Source: Deinococcus seoulensis (GTDB taxonomy: Bacteria > Deinococcota > Deinococci > Deinococcales > Deinococcaceae). From it: a DNA stretch of 28,617 nt. Position numbers and translations under genes: made by a program. The notes under the pieces were generated by a model. It worked only from the letters and a program-made list of their open reading frames with translations. It searched no databases and had not been told where the DNA came from. Location: positions 1 through 28,617 of the forward strand of contig NZ_BMQM01000041.1 of NCBI RefSeq assembly GCF_014648115.1, written 5' to 3'. Below, in pieces: positions 12,367 through 22,626 of this stretch; the first letter of the stretch is position 1; every line of letters begins with the position of its first letter.

Positions 12367-12448
12367 TCCACCCGGCACCTTCACGGGGCCTTCACGTGGC
12401 GCTCAGCGCCAGAGCGGTCAGCTGACAGAAACCCGACCCGGTGAAAAG

Positions 12449-12574
12449 TTATGCACAGGCTGCTGTGGACAACCCCGGCAGCCTGTGGACAGTGTGCAGC
12501 GGCGGAAAAACCCCGACTGCCCACGCACACTTATCCACAGGCAGCATGTGGAAAAACCCCGTCCCTGTGGATAA
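12449..12574. other. DnaA-box cluster: two tandem three-box modules
   Basis: Six DnaA-box-like 9-mers lie in 126 bp between tyrS and pyk. Module 1: TTATGCACA (12449-12457, + orientation), TGTGGACAA (12464-12472) and TGTGGACAG (12484-12492), both reverse. Module 2: TTATCCACA (12531-12539, perfect), TGTGGAAAA (12547-12555) and TGTGGATAA (12566-12574, perfect). Offsets from the first box are 15 and 35 bp in module 1 and 16 and 35 bp in module 2; the intervening sequence also aligns (both continue ACAGGC and contain ACCCCG), so one module is a duplicate of the other. There is no AT-rich unwinding zone, which suggests DnaA titration or regulation rather than a melting site. Confidence 0.75.
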
Positions 12575-12652
12575 AAACCTGACCTGCCCATCACGCTTCC
12601 CTGACACCGGCCAGTGCCAGCAGCACGCGGGTTGACCGGCCAGCCAACGCAG

Positions 12653-12697
12653 GCGGGGAGGGGACGCCGGTCACGATGACCCGCACCCCCTCCCCGC
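12653..12697. terminator. Bidirectional hairpin between tyrS and pyk
   Basis: GCGGGGAGGGG (12653-12663) pairs with CCCCTCCCCGC (12687-12697), a perfect 11-bp stem with a 23-nt loop, just before the pyk stop. It can serve both converging genes. No T-run. Confidence 0.55.
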
Positions 12698-12706
12698 GCC
12701 GCCGGG

Positions 12707-14134
12707 TTACTCGCGCAGGCGTTCCACGCGCAGCATGTTGGTCGTGCCGCGCACGCCGAAGGGCACGCCGGCCGTGATCACGTACCGGTCGCCCGGTTCA
12801 GCCAGGCCGCTGCGGCCCAGTTCGTCGTTGGCGATGCGGACCATGTCGTCGGTGTTGCGGGGGTCCTCGCTCAGGACCGGCACGACCCCCCACGACAGCG
12901 CCAGCTGGTTGCGGGTCTGCTCGTTGGGCGTCAGGGCCAGGATCGCCAGCGGGGGGCGGTTCTTGGCGATCCGGGCCGCCGCGCCGCCCGTGCTGGTGAA
13001 GGTCACGATGGCCGGGGAGTCCAGTTTCTCACCGATGGCGCAGGCGGCCGACGCAATGGAATCCTGCGCCAGTTCGGTGTCCACGATCAGCGAGCGTTGC
13101 AGCATCTTGTAGTGCTCGCTGGCCTCTGCCTCGCGGGCGATGGCGTCCATCATGGCGACCGACTCGACCGGGTACAGCCCGGCGGCGGATTCGGCCGAGA
13201 GCATCACGGCGTCCGTGCCGTCGTAGATGGCGTTCGCCACGTCGGAGGCCTCGGCGCGGGTGGGGCGCGGCAGGCTGATCATGCTCTCGAGCATCTGCGT
13301 GGCGGTGATGACGGGCTTGCCCGCCTCGCGGCACATGCGGATGATGCGTTTCTGGATGGTCGGCACCTGCTCGGGGCGCATCTCGACACCCAGGTCACCG
13401 CGCGCGACCATGATGCCGTCCACTTCCTTCAGGATGTCCTCGAAGCGGTCCACAGCCTGCGGCTTCTCGATTTTCGCCATCAGCTTGGCGCGGCTGCCGA
13501 AACGGGACATGTAGTGGCGGGCCAGCAGCAGGTCGTCGCGGGAACGCACGAAGCTCAGCGCGACCCAGTCCACGCCCAGCTCCGCGCCGAACTCCATGTC
13601 CTGCACGTCCTTCTCGGACAGTGCGGGCACGCTCAGGTCGGCCTCGGGCACGTTGATGCCCTTGTTGTTCTTCAGGACGCCGCCGATCACGACGGTGGTC
13701 AGCACGTCGTTGCCGCGCACACCCTCGACGCGCAGGGCCATGTTGCCGTCGTCGAGCAGCAGGGCCATGCCGGGCGTCACGTCGTGAATCAGGGCCTTGT
13801 AGGTCGTGCCGACGCGGGTGGCGTCGCCCTCGACATCGTCCATGGTGATGGTGAACTTGTCACCGGGGGCCAGCGTGACGCTGCCCTCCGCGAAGCGGCC
13901 CACGCGGATCTTGGGCCCCTGAAGGTCCTGCAGGATACCGATGGTGACGCCCTTCTTGGCAGCCAGTTCACGGACCATCTGGAGGGTCTGGCGGTGGTCC
14001 TCGCGGTCGCCGTGGCTGAAGTTCATGCGCACGACGTTCAGTCCTGCGTCGATCATGCGGCTCAGGACTTCCGGGCTGCGGCTGGCGGGGCCGACGGTCG
14101 CCACGATCTTGGTGGCGCGGTCAATCTGTTTCAT
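12707..14134 (-). CDS. pyk: Pyruvate kinase
   Basis: Converts phosphoenolpyruvate and ADP to pyruvate and ATP, the last step of glycolysis. The 475-residue protein begins MKQIDRATKIVATVGPASRS and has RMNFSHGDREDH, GDLGVEM within VARGDLGVEMRPEQVP (metal and substrate loop), ITATQMLESM, and EASDVANAIYDGTDAVMLS. It has the standard A, B and C domains and no extra PEP-utilizer C-terminal domain. GGAAAGGA upstream of the ATG serves as ribosome binding site. It lies 68 bp downstream of eno on the same strand, so the two consecutive glycolytic enzymes are likely co-expressed. Confidence 0.97.
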   Translation of the reverse strand: MKQIDRATKIVATVGPASRSPEVLSRMIDAGLNVVRMNFSHGDREDHRQTLQMVRELAAKKGVTIGILQDLQGPKIRVGRFAEGSVTLAPGDKFTITMDDVEGDATRVGTTYKALIHDVTPGMALLLDDGNMALRVEGVRGNDVLTTVVIGGVLKNNKGINVPEADLSVPALSEKDVQDMEFGAELGVDWVALSFVRSRDDLLLARHYMSRFGSRAKLMAKIEKPQAVDRFEDILKEVDGIMVARGDLGVEMRPEQVPTIQKRIIRMCREAGKPVITATQMLESMISLPRPTRAEASDVANAIYDGTDAVMLSAESAAGLYPVESVAMMDAIAREAEASEHYKMLQRSLIVDTELAQDSIASAACAIGEKLDSPAIVTFTSTGGAAARIAKNRPPLAILALTPNEQTRNQLALSWGVVPVLSEDPRNTDDMVRIANDELGRSGLAEPGDRYVITAGVPFGVRGTTNMLRVERLRE

Positions 14135-14161
14135 GTGGAATCCTTTCCAAGCACCTGAAAG

Positions 14162-14195
14162 GCCGGGCGGCAGGGATCACCCCACGCCGCCCGGC
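14162..14195 (-). terminator. Intergenic hairpin between eno and pyk
   Basis: GCCGGGCGGC (14162-14171) and GCCGCCCGGC (14186-14195) form a perfect 10-bp stem in the 68-bp gap between eno and pyk. There is no T-run, so it may be a partial terminator or an mRNA-stabilising 3' end that tunes the eno to pyk ratio. Confidence 0.5.
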
Positions 14196-14202
14196 AACGC
14201 CC

Positions 14203-15474
<1,272 letters not shown>

Positions 15475-15556
15475 TCATTCCTCCGAGGTTGGGGTTGCCT
15501 CCCGCCGCCGGGCTGCCGTGTGGCGGGACCACCGGTCGAGTAGGTGTACTTCAGAC

Positions 15557-15562
15557 ACTATA
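15557..15562 (-). promoter_or_regulatory. Candidate -10 of the eno promoter
   Basis: On the minus strand this reads TATAGT, about 86 nt upstream of the eno ATG. No good -35 is visible at the normal spacing. Confidence 0.4.
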
Positions 15563-15622
15563 AGCGGCTCAGGTCATGAAACGGTGCACCCGGTCTAACG
15601 AACCGGACACCTGGCGCGTCTC

Positions 15623-15697
15623 ATACGGATTCCGTTTGTTCCCACTCGCATCCGCTCGGATTGAACGGCTTTGTAAGCCATTCAATCGGAGTCCGTC
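15623..15697 (-). repeat. MITE-like repeat, copy 1 (short form)
   Basis: About 75 bp with imperfect terminal inverted repeats of the type ATACGGA(T/C)TCCG. On the minus strand it reads as copy 2 does on the plus strand. It contains a 13-bp hairpin, GATTGAATGGCTT / AAGCCGTTCAATC with ACA loop and one G-T pair. Compared with copy 2 it lacks about 61 bp in the middle. TCTCA is found next to both ends, which may be a target duplication or part of the terminal repeat. It sits between dnaN and eno. Confidence 0.75.
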
Positions 15698-15724
15698 TCA
15701 CGCGGCCCACCGGAGATCCGTGGG

Positions 15725-15763
15725 TGTGGACGCCCACATGACAGGCCCGTGCGGGCGTCCACA
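15725..15763 (-). terminator. dnaN terminator hairpin
   Basis: TGTGGACGCCC (15725-15735) and GGGCGTCCACA (15753-15763) form a perfect 11-bp stem, 7 nt past the dnaN stop. No T-run follows. Confidence 0.6.
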
Positions 15764-15769
15764 GGCCCC

Positions 15770-16852
15770 TCAGACGCGCAGCGTGACCATGACCGCCATG
15801 TACCCGCCCCCACCCGCCGCGCGGAAGATAGCGGGGCTGGTGGAGCCGCTGAACAGCAGTTCGGCCTCACCCTCGATCGGCCCCAGCGCATCCAGAACAT
15901 GCCGGGCGTTGAACGCGAGGCTCATGGCGGGCTCTGTGCCACCCTGCACCACCTCCAGGGTGTCCTGCGCGCGGCCGTAATCACCCTCGGCCGCCAGACG
16001 CAACTTGCCCTCGGACACCAGGAATTCCACGCGGTTGTTGGCGTTCTTGTCGGCCAGCACGGCCACGCGGTTCACGGCCTCCTTCAGGGCGGTGGCGGGC
16101 AGCGTGACCTGCAGCTTGATGTCCTTGGGAATCACCCGTTCGTAATCCGGGAAGTCACCGTCGAGCAGTTTCAGGTTCATGTGCACGCGGTCGGTCGTGA
16201 CGCTCAGCATGCCGTCGCCGTACGTGAAGCGGGCCTCGCCGTCCTTGAGCACGCGGATCAGTTCGTCGACGCTGCGGGCCGGGATGATCAGGTTGCGGCC
16301 GTCCCCGCTGGCCGGAAAGTCCCGGATGGCCACGCGGTACCCGTCCGAGGCGACCACGCGCGCGCCCTCGGGCCGGTGCTCGAGTTTGATGCCGCGGAAC
16401 ACGGCCTGGAAGGCCTCGTTGCTGGCGGCATAGCGCACGCTGGAGAAGGCGCGGGCCAGTTCCGTGGCATCCAGGCTCACGTCGGCCTGCGAGGGGAAAC
16501 TCAGGGGCGGGTAGGCGTCTAGGTCGCCGGTCTGGAGCTTGAAGTCCGAGCCGCCGGCACGGACAGCCAGTTCCGCGCCGCTGAGTTCCAGTTCGACCAG
16601 TTCGCCGCCCAGGTTGCGGACGATCTGCGCGAACAGGTGGGCAGGGACCACGAAGTTCTGCGGGTCACGGATTTCCGCCGGGACGAAGCAGGACAGGTCG
16701 ATTTCGAGGTTGGTGCCGCTGAGGGTCAGACCGGCCTCGGTGGCCTCGACTTTCAGGGCTGTGAGGAGGGGGTTGCTGCTGCGACTGGGAACCACGCGTT
16801 CGAGGAGACCGAGCCCCTCACTGAGAATTTTTTTGGTGACGTGTACGTTCAT
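15770..16852 (-). CDS. dnaN: DNA polymerase III beta subunit (sliding clamp)
   Basis: The beta clamp encircles DNA and tethers the replicative polymerase and repair enzymes. The 360-residue protein shows the usual three-domain layout, starting [24 protein letters not shown], with [26 protein letters not shown] in domain [24 protein letters not shown] in domain II, and a C-terminus ending [13 protein letters not shown], close to the family end that borders the peptide-binding pocket. The ribosome binding site AGAGAGG is 6 nt upstream of ATG 16852. It lies immediately beside the AT-rich unwinding part of oriC, and its own promoter must lie within oriC unless it is read through from dnaA. Confidence 0.97.
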   Translation of the reverse strand: MNVHVTKKILSEGLGLLERVVPSRSSNPLLTALKVEATEAGLTLSGTNLEIDLSCFVPAEIRDPQNFVVPAHLFAQIVRNLGGELVELELSGAELAVRAGGSDFKLQTGDLDAYPPLSFPSQADVSLDATELARAFSSVRYAASNEAFQAVFRGIKLEHRPEGARVVASDGYRVAIRDFPASGDGRNLIIPARSVDELIRVLKDGEARFTYGDGMLSVTTDRVHMNLKLLDGDFPDYERVIPKDIKLQVTLPATALKEAVNRVAVLADKNANNRVEFLVSEGKLRLAAEGDYGRAQDTLEVVQGGTEPAMSLAFNARHVLDALGPIEGEAELLFSGSTSPAIFRAAGGGGYMAVMVTLRV

Positions 16853-16874
16853 GGCATGCCTCTCTGTCTGGGTC

Positions 16875-16907
16875 CTATCTTTTATCTGTTCTTATATTAA
16901 AAAAAGA
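16875..16907. other. AT-rich DNA unwinding element
   Basis: CTATCTTTT (16875-16883) and AAAAGATAG (16902-16910) are inverted repeats flanking an A/T stretch in otherwise GC-rich DNA. On the minus strand TAATAT, 17 nt after TTACTA, could double as the dnaN promoter. Confidence 0.7.
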
Positions 16908-16925
16908 TAGTAGTAGTAGTAATAG
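16908..16925 (+). other. DnaA-trio array
   Basis: Six consecutive triplets TAG-TAG-TAG-TAG-TAA-TAG, followed by GGCC and then a DnaA box. The DnaA-trio is the repeating 3'-(G/A)AT-5' element on which the DnaA filament assembles on single-stranded DNA. Order, polarity and spacing (AT-rich, trio, GC cluster, box) are as known in Bacillus subtilis. Confidence 0.85.
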
Positions 16926-17212
16926 GGCCTGTGGAAACTGTGGAAAAGCGGTCTGGAGGTGCGCTCAGCGCGGGTTTGCCCTGTGGACAAAATTGTGGAT
17001 AAGTGGCACTTTCCTGTGGATAACCTGTGGACAAAATCGGGGGTTATCCACAGGGGTCTGAGGAGACCGGGTTATCCACAATTTTATCCACAGAAAAAAC
17101 GGGGTTATCCACAGGTTATCCACAGGGTTATCCACAGCTTGTGAAACTGCGCACACGGTTTTGGAACGGAATTTGGAACTTATTCTGCCCCTTCACAAAA
17201 ACAATGCCAGTA

Positions 17213-18598
17213 TTATGTATCATATTCGTCGTCTTCCAGACCCTGCATCTTGCGGCGCAGGGTCTCGACCGCCGCCGTGATCTCGGGTTCGCGGCCCACC
17301 TGCTCCGTCACTTTACTGATGGCATGCATCACGGTCGAATGATCCCGCCCGAAAAACTGACCGATTTCCGGCAGTGAGTGATCCGTCAACTCACGGATCA
17401 GGTACTGCGCCACCTGACGCGGCAGCACCACCTCACGCACCCGCCCGGACCCACGGATCACGTCCGGCGGCATGTTGTAGTGCGCCGCCACCTGCTTGAG
17501 CACATCCATCATCTCGACCTTGACTTCCTGCGGCGTGAACACGTTGCTCAGCGCCTTGGCCGCCACCGCCCGCGAAAAGGGCACGTTGTTCAGGCTACAG
17601 AACGCCACCACCCGCATCAGCGCGCCCTCCAGCTCACGGATGTTGGTCGTCACCTGCCGCGCGATCAGTTCCAGCACCTCCTGCGGAATGTCGATGCGGT
17701 TGTGCTCGGCGTTCATCTTCAGGATCGCCACGCGCGTCTCGTACTCCGGCGACTGGATGTCCGTGATCAGACCCCACTCGAACCGGCTGCGAAGCCGCCC
17801 CTCCAGCGTCTGGATGTCCTTCGGCGGCCGGTCGGAACTCAGGATGATCTGCTTGTGGTTCTCGTACAGCGCGTTGAAGGTATGGAAGAACTCCTCCTGC
17901 GTGCGCTCCTTGCCGGCCAGGAACTGAATATCGTCGACCAGCAGCAGATCCACGCTGCGGTAACGGTTCCGGAACTGCGTCATGCGGTCCTCGCGGATCG
18001 CGTTGATCAGGTCGTTCGTGAACGACTCGGTCGAGACGTACTCGATGCGCTTGCCCGGAAAGCGTTCGGTCATGTAATGCCCGACCGCGTGCATCAGGTG
18101 GGTCTTGCCCAGCCCGACGTCGCCGTAGATGAACAGCGGGTTGTACGCCTTGCCGGGCGACTCCGCGACGGCCAGCGCCGCCGCGTGCGCGAGGTTGTTG
18201 TTTGGCCCCACCACGAAATTCTCGAAGGTGTACTTGGGGTTCAGGACCTTGCGGTTCTCGACGGGCGCGGGCGCCGGGGCCGCGCGTCCAGCCGGGGCGG
18301 GTGGGGGCGGCGGCGGGTCGCTGGGCAGCAGCAGCGCGTCCTGCGCGGCCGGCAGCACCTGGAAGCTCACCTGCGGATTCTGCGCGCCCAGACTGCGCAG
18401 CGCGTCTTCCAGCAACTCCAGGTAATGCTTGCGGAACCACTCCTGCGCGAACGAGTTCCGCACGCCCAGCACCAGCGATCCTTCCTGCACGCCGAGGTTT
18501 TTCACGGGGGCGAACCAGGTGTGGTATTCCACCTCTGAAATGTTCTTGCGGACGTACCCAAGCACGTCCGCCCAGATTTCCTGCGAGATAAGGCGCAC
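17213..18598 (-). CDS. dnaA: Chromosomal replication initiator protein DnaA
   Basis: DnaA binds DnaA boxes, melts oriC and loads the helicase. Domain I spans about residues 1-80 ([20 protein letters not shown]), a Pro/Ala linker about 95-115, and the AAA+ domain has Walker [14 protein letters not shown], Walker [11 protein letters not shown] and the arginine-finger region [10 protein letters not shown]. Domain IV carries the DNA-binding signature [10 protein letters not shown]. The 461-residue frame begins with GTG at 18598, but the strong Shine-Dalgarno AAGGGAGG overlaps that GTG, so it cannot be the real start. The best-spaced in-frame codon is ATC at 18589, which would give MSQEIW; no ATG, GTG or TTG in frame fits. 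The stop is TAA at 17213. Confidence 0.97.
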   Translation of the reverse strand: MRLISQEIWADVLGYVRKNISEVEYHTWFAPVKNLGVQEGSLVLGVRNSFAQEWFRKHYLELLEDALRSLGAQNPQVSFQVLPAAQDALLLPSDPPPPPPAPAGRAAPAPAPVENRKVLNPKYTFENFVVGPNNNLAHAAALAVAESPGKAYNPLFIYGDVGLGKTHLMHAVGHYMTERFPGKRIEYVSTESFTNDLINAIREDRMTQFRNRYRSVDLLLVDDIQFLAGKERTQEEFFHTFNALYENHKQIILSSDRPPKDIQTLEGRLRSRFEWGLITDIQSPEYETRVAILKMNAEHNRIDIPQEVLELIARQVTTNIRELEGALMRVVAFCSLNNVPFSRAVAAKALSNVFTPQEVKVEMMDVLKQVAAHYNMPPDVIRGSGRVREVVLPRQVAQYLIRELTDHSLPEIGQFFGRDHSTVMHAISKVTEQVGREPEITAAVETLRRKMQGLEDDEYDT

Positions 18599-18637
18599 CT
18601 CCCTTAAGGCACTCTTGAAGCGGGGGTCAGCATACCA
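18598..18637 (-). promoter_or_regulatory. dnaA promoter and Shine-Dalgarno
   Basis: On the minus strand TGG-TATGCT (18637-18629) is an extended -10 element predicting a start near 18622 and a short leader of about 30 nt. The Shine-Dalgarno AAGGGAGG is at 18605-18598. It is 8 nt from the ATC codon at 18589-18587. Confidence 0.6.
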
Positions 18638-18642
18638 CCCGG

Positions 18643-18680
18643 CCCGGCTTCTCTCGGGGCTACACTGGAGAGAAGCCGGG
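18643..18680 (-). terminator. Perfect 13-bp hairpin between the epimerase gene and dnaA
   Basis: CCCGGCTTCTCTC (18643-18655) pairs with GAGAGAAGCCGGG (18668-18680) over a 12-nt loop. It lies after the epimerase stop and just before the dnaA promoter, so it probably ends the epimerase transcript and insulates dnaA. It lacks a T-run. Confidence 0.65.
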
Positions 18681-18702
18681 GCGTCGGGTGTTCTTTCCGT
18701 CT

Positions 18703-19677
18703 CTACCCGGCCTGTTCTTCTCTCCAGGCAGCCAGCGCCTGTGCCTCGCGTTCCGGCGTCAGGGCGTAGGTCAGGGCGGCCCCGGCACTCCAGGCACGGG
18801 TGTCACGGGCCGTCACCTCCGGGCCGCGCAGGGTCAGGCCCGACGCCAGGGCGCGCCCGGCATCCACGTCCATCAGGCCTGCCTGCTCGCCACTCTCCGG
18901 GATGAACAGCGGTAACTCGCGGAAGCCCAGGCCCAGGCGTTCCAGGGCGTCCGCCGGGACCCATACGGGTTGACGGATGCCCAGCACGCCCGCGAAGTGC
19001 GCCCAGCTCAGGCGCGGCCCTGCCACGTTGAACACGCCACCCACGTCCTGCTCGACCGCGCGCACCGTGAACGCGGCGAGGTCACGCGCGTCGATCACCT
19101 GCACGTGGTCCTCACCGTCGCCGGGCAGCAGGGTCTCCCCTCCCCCACCGGCCGCCCGGTCCGGCCAGTACGGGTAGCGGGCCGTGTGATCGAACGGCCC
19201 CGCCACGATCTGCGGCCGCAGGATGGTGGCGCGGTCCCCGAACACCTCCTGCACGATCTGCTCGCAGGCCACCTTCAGCGGGCCGTAACTGGCGCCCGTC
19301 ACCTCGGTCTGGTCGGCGGGCGCCGGAGGCAGCAGCGGGTCGTCCTCCCGCACCGGGTGACGGCCCGGCTCGGCGTACACGCTGACCGTGCTGACAAACA
19401 CGTAGCGGTTCACCCGGTCCCGCAGCTCCGCCGCACTCGCCTGCACGGCCGCCGGGGTGTACCCGCTGACATCCACGCAGGCGTCCCAGCGGCGGCCCGA
19501 CAGGGTGTCCAGTCCGCCCGCCTCGGCCCGGTCGCCGCGCAGCCGCTCGACCCCGGCTGGCAACTCGTCCGGGGACTGCCCGCGCGTCAGGATGCTCACG
19601 CGGTGCCCACCCGCCAGGAACGCCAGCACGATGTGCCGACCCACGAACTGCGTGCCGCCCAGAATCAGGATGTCCAT
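18703..19677 (-). CDS. NAD-dependent epimerase/dehydratase-like protein (extended SDR)
   Basis: A 324-residue Rossmann protein starting [20 protein letters not shown], with the glycine-rich nucleotide-binding loop GGTQFVGRH. It has FVSTVSVY (active-site Ser/Thr strand) and the catalytic YxxxK in [11 protein letters not shown], then [10 protein letters not shown] and [18 protein letters not shown], all typical of atypical or extended SDR epimerases. The natural substrate is unknown; related proteins include isoflavone-reductase-like and RNA-binding CSP41-like members. AGGA 7 nt upstream of ATG 19677 is a weak ribosome binding site. It is divergent from the 95-residue gene and upstream of dnaA on the same strand. 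Confidence 0.86.
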   Translation of the reverse strand: MDILILGGTQFVGRHIVLAFLAGGHRVSILTRGQSPDELPAGVERLRGDRAEAGGLDTLSGRRWDACVDVSGYTPAAVQASAAELRDRVNRYVFVSTVSVYAEPGRHPVREDDPLLPPAPADQTEVTGASYGPLKVACEQIVQEVFGDRATILRPQIVAGPFDHTARYPYWPDRAAGGGGETLLPGDGEDHVQVIDARDLAAFTVRAVEQDVGGVFNVAGPRLSWAHFAGVLGIRQPVWVPADALERLGLGFRELPLFIPESGEQAGLMDVDAGRALASGLTLRGPEVTARDTRAWSAGAALTYALTPEREAQALAAWREEQAG

Positions 19678-19682
19678 GCGCC

Positions 19683-19688
19683 TATCCT
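19683..19688 (+). promoter_or_regulatory. Leaderless -10 of the 95-aa gene
   Basis: TATCCT ends 7 nt before ATG 19696, the spacing of deinococcal leaderless genes. Confidence 0.55.
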
Positions 19689-19695
19689 GTCACCC

Positions 19696-19983
19696 ATGAA
19701 GGTGAGGTTCATATCGGGCCGCGTCCGCGCCCGCATCGACGATCTGGAACTCGCGGCCCTGACGCGCGGCGAGGTCCTCGAAACCCGCGTCGAATGGCCC
19801 GGCGGAGGCTGGACGCTGCAACTCGACCCGCACACCGACGTACTCGAAGGTCGTGCAGGCAGCCTGCGTGCCGGACTGCTGGGCCAGCTGTCCACCCTGA
19901 ACGATCCCGCGCACGAGGGCGTGACCCTGAATGGTCCGCCGCGCGTGACGGTGGAGAAGGACTTCGGGCCGCAGCACGGCTGA
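19696..19983 (+). CDS. Conserved small protein of unknown function (95 aa)
   Basis: Begins MKVRFISGRVRARIDDLELAAL and has alternating hydrophobic strands (VEWPGGGWTLQLD, PPRVTVEKDFG). The start MK-R-I-G--R-R-----E---L---G resembles a small family (DUF7009-type) seen in several bacteria, but this is recalled by pattern and not certain. No signal peptide or membrane segment. It is the only plus-strand gene to the right of oriC in the window and has its own leaderless promoter. Its C-terminal end converges on dprA with a 19-bp gap. Confidence 0.65.
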   Translation: MKVRFISGRVRARIDDLELAALTRGEVLETRVEWPGGGWTLQLDPHTDVLEGRAGSLRAGLLGQLSTLNDPAHEGVTLNGPPRVTVEKDFGPQHG

Positions 19984-20002
19984 TCCTGCCGGGGCCGTGC
20001 CG

Positions 20003-21106
20003 TCAGCGTCTGCTCCAGCGGCCGCCGACCTCCTCGACCAGTCCGGCGAGTTGCAGCATGACCAGCGCGGTCTGCACGTCCGGCATGGGCAGCCGCGCGC
20101 GGGCCTGAAGGTCGTCCAGGGTGGCGGGCGCGTTGATGGCGGCCAGCACCTGCGCCTGCTCGGGCGGGAGGTTCAGGGGCGGTTGCTGCGGCACGCTGCC
20201 CCACCCGAACTCGTTCAGGATGTCGGCGGCGGATTCGGTCAGGACGGCGCCGTCGCGGATCAGGGCGTGCGGCCCGGCGGCGCGCGGGTCCCCGGCGCGG
20301 CCCGGCACGGCGAACACGGTGCGCCCGCACTCCAGGGCGTGTGTGGCGGTGATCAGCGACCCGCTCTTGCGTTCGCCCTCGACGACCAGTGTCCCGGCGC
20401 TCAGGGCGGCGATCAGGCGGTTGCGGGTCGGGAAGTGATGCTGCGCGGGACCGGTCCCTAGGGGGTACTCGCTGATCAGCGTGAGCTGTTCGGCCAGCCG
20501 CTCGTTCTCGCGGGGGTAGATGACGTTCACGGCGCTGCCCAGCACGCCCACACTCACGCCGCCCGCCTCGACTGCCGCGCCGTGCGCCGCCGTGTCGATC
20601 CCGCGCGCCAGTCCGCTGACCACGACCACGCCCGCGCGGGCCAGGTCCGCCGCGACCGTGCGGGTCAGCGACACTGCGTGAGGACTGGCGGCGCGCGTGC
20701 CCACGATCCCGATGGCGCGCGGCACGACCGGCAGGTCCGGCAGGTCGCCCAGCACCCACAGCACCGCCGGGGCGTCCTCCAGGGCGTCCAGGGCGGGCGG
20801 GTAGCCGTCCAGGCCGCGGCCCAGCAGGGTCACGCCCAGCCGCGCGGCCCCGGTCAGTTCCGCCTGCGCCTGCTCGGCGGCTTTCGGGGTGCCGATGGCA
20901 GCCAGACTGCGGGTGTCCAGGCCCGGCACGCCGCGCAGTTCGCTGCGTGGGGCGCGCAGCGCCGCGTGAGCCGATCCGAAGTGCGCGCGCAGGCTCTCGG
21001 TGCGGCGCGGCCCCAGCCCCGGCGTGAAGCGCAGGGTCAGCAGCGCCAGCAGTTCCTCGTGCGGCGTGGGGGCGTGCAGATCAGCGAACAGGGGACGACT
21101 GGTCAC
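20003..21106 (-). CDS. dprA: DNA processing protein DprA
   Basis: DprA protects incoming single-stranded DNA and loads RecA on it during natural transformation, a strong trait of deinococci. The 367-residue protein has an N-terminal SAM/HhH-like domain (about 15-90, [17 protein letters not shown]), the Rossmann-like core with [48 protein letters not shown] and [20 protein letters not shown], and a C-terminal winged helix ([21 protein letters not shown]). All domains are intact. GTG 21106 is chosen because TATGCT (21118-21113) ends 6 nt upstream, predicting a leaderless transcript. Confidence 0.95.
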   Translation of the reverse strand: MTSRPLFADLHAPTPHEELLALLTLRFTPGLGPRRTESLRAHFGSAHAALRAPRSELRGVPGLDTRSLAAIGTPKAAEQAQAELTGAARLGVTLLGRGLDGYPPALDALEDAPAVLWVLGDLPDLPVVPRAIGIVGTRAASPHAVSLTRTVAADLARAGVVVVSGLARGIDTAAHGAAVEAGGVSVGVLGSAVNVIYPRENERLAEQLTLISEYPLGTGPAQHHFPTRNRLIAALSAGTLVVEGERKSGSLITATHALECGRTVFAVPGRAGDPRAAGPHALIRDGAVLTESAADILNEFGWGSVPQQPPLNLPPEQAQVLAAINAPATLDDLQARARLPMPDVQTALVMLQLAGLVEEVGGRWSRR

Positions 21107-21187
21107 CCGGTCAGCATACGGTCCGTGCCAGACTGCGCGGGAGCGGAATGCGCTCCGCCCGGTGGGGGGTGCCGGGCCGCCCTGACT

Positions 21188-22626
21188 TCAGGGGCGGGCG
21201 GGGAGGGGCGGTTCGTTCAGCGGTCCGTTCTCCTGCACCTCGTCCGGTTCGTCGCTCTCGTCGCCCAGGGCCGCGCCGGGAATCGCCAGCGTGAACAGCG
21301 CGCCCCCCTGCGGGTGGTTCTCGCCGGTCAGGGTGCCGCCGTGCATCAGCGCGATCTGCCGGGACACGCTCAGGCCCAGGCCGCTGCTGCCCGCCCCGCT
21401 CACGAACGGCTGGAAGATCTGCTCGCCCAGTTCCGGCGGCAGGCCCGGCCCGCTGTCCCGCACCGTGAAGGTCAGCCACTCAGGCGTCTCGGTCAGGTTC
21501 AGGGTGACGGTGCCGTCCGCTCCGGCAGCGCGGCGGGCGTTCGCCAGCAGGTTCCGCAGCGCCTGCGTCAGCCGGTCCGGGTCGCACAGGATGCCGCCCG
21601 TCCAGTCGCCCGTGAAGGTCGTGCCGGGCACCAGCCGGTCCACGCGGCCCCGCAACGTCCGGGCCGGGATGTAATGCCACGCGAGTTTCATCTCCAGTTC
21701 CCCGCGTGCCAGTTGCATCAGGTCCTGCGTGGTGAAGGTCAGTTCGTCCGCGACCAGCGAGGCCCGCTGCACTTCCGGGTCGTTGGTGCGTTCCTCGGCG
21801 CGTTGCAGGCTGGCCTTCAGGACGGTCAGCGGCGCGCCCAGCTCATGCACGATCTGCCCCAGCAGTTGCTTTTCACGCGCCTGTCCGTCCTCGATGCGGA
21901 CCAGCAGGCGGTTGATGGCCGTCAGCAGGCGGTGAACCTCGTCCTCCTGCGCCGGCAACGGCAGCGTGGCGAGACTGCGGGTCGGGTCGATACGGTCGGC
22001 GAGGTTCGCGGCATGCTCCAGCCCGCTCAGGGCGCGGCGGCCCACCCACCAGCCGGTCAGCAGCAGCAGCAGCGGGGCCACGATCAGCGCCAGCAGCAGT
22101 GCGCTCAGGGCACTCTGCCGCGCGGCGATCAGGTCCTCTTCCGGCAGGCCCACCCACAGCGTCCCGAAATCCCCCACGGGCCGCCGCACCGCCCGCACCG
22201 ACGTGTCCTGCAACGACACCGGGGACTGCGCGCCGAACGGATCCGGCGAGTCCACGTAGGCGCGCAGCGCGGGGCTGGTCACGACCACGTTCCCGCCCTG
22301 GTCGATCAGCATGGTGTACGCGCCGGGACCGCTGGCCGCGCGGCCCAGCCCGCCACCGCCGGTCGTGAAGGCTTCTGCCAGCGTGTCGGCGCGCTCGTCC
22401 AGCCGGTCCGTGAACTGCTGATCCATGCGCGAGAGCAGCAGCGTGACCACGCCCAGGCTGGTCAGCAGGATCAGCGCCAGGGCCAGCAGGCTGTACGTCA
22501 GGGCCAGCCGGAACCGCAGGCTGTGCCGCCACGCGACCCGCGCCGATACGAGCCCCGCGCCGGGAACCAGCAGCGCGGCCCGCCGCGTCCCGTCCGGGGG
22601 CGTCACGGGCCGCGCGGCCGGGGTCA

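Larger units (their letters stand above)
16875..17136. other. oriC: Chromosomal replication origin (oriC)
   Basis: The intergenic region between dnaA and dnaN. Perfect DnaA boxes TTATCCACA lie at 17044, 17072, 17084, 17105, 17116 and 17128 (plus orientation, each 9 bp), with TGTGGATAA at 16994 and 17015 (reverse). One-mismatch boxes TGTGGACAA lie at 16982 and 17026. Two abutting weak boxes TGTGGAAAC and TGTGGAAAA lie at 16930-16947, then a GGCC cluster (16926-16929), a run of TAG/TAA triplets (16908-16925) and an AT-rich zone (16875-16907). Boxes on the left point one way and those on the right the other. The layout matches the Bacillus-type basal unwinding system. Confidence 0.93.

Noticed and set aside
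12441..12635. Small plus-strand frame of 64 codons in the tyrS-pyk gap
   Set aside because: It is built from the DnaA boxes and their spacers and has no ribosome binding site or recognisable protein features.
16959..17156. Short frames on both strands across oriC
   Set aside because: They encode repeated GYPQ/VDNP strings that simply reflect the DnaA boxes.
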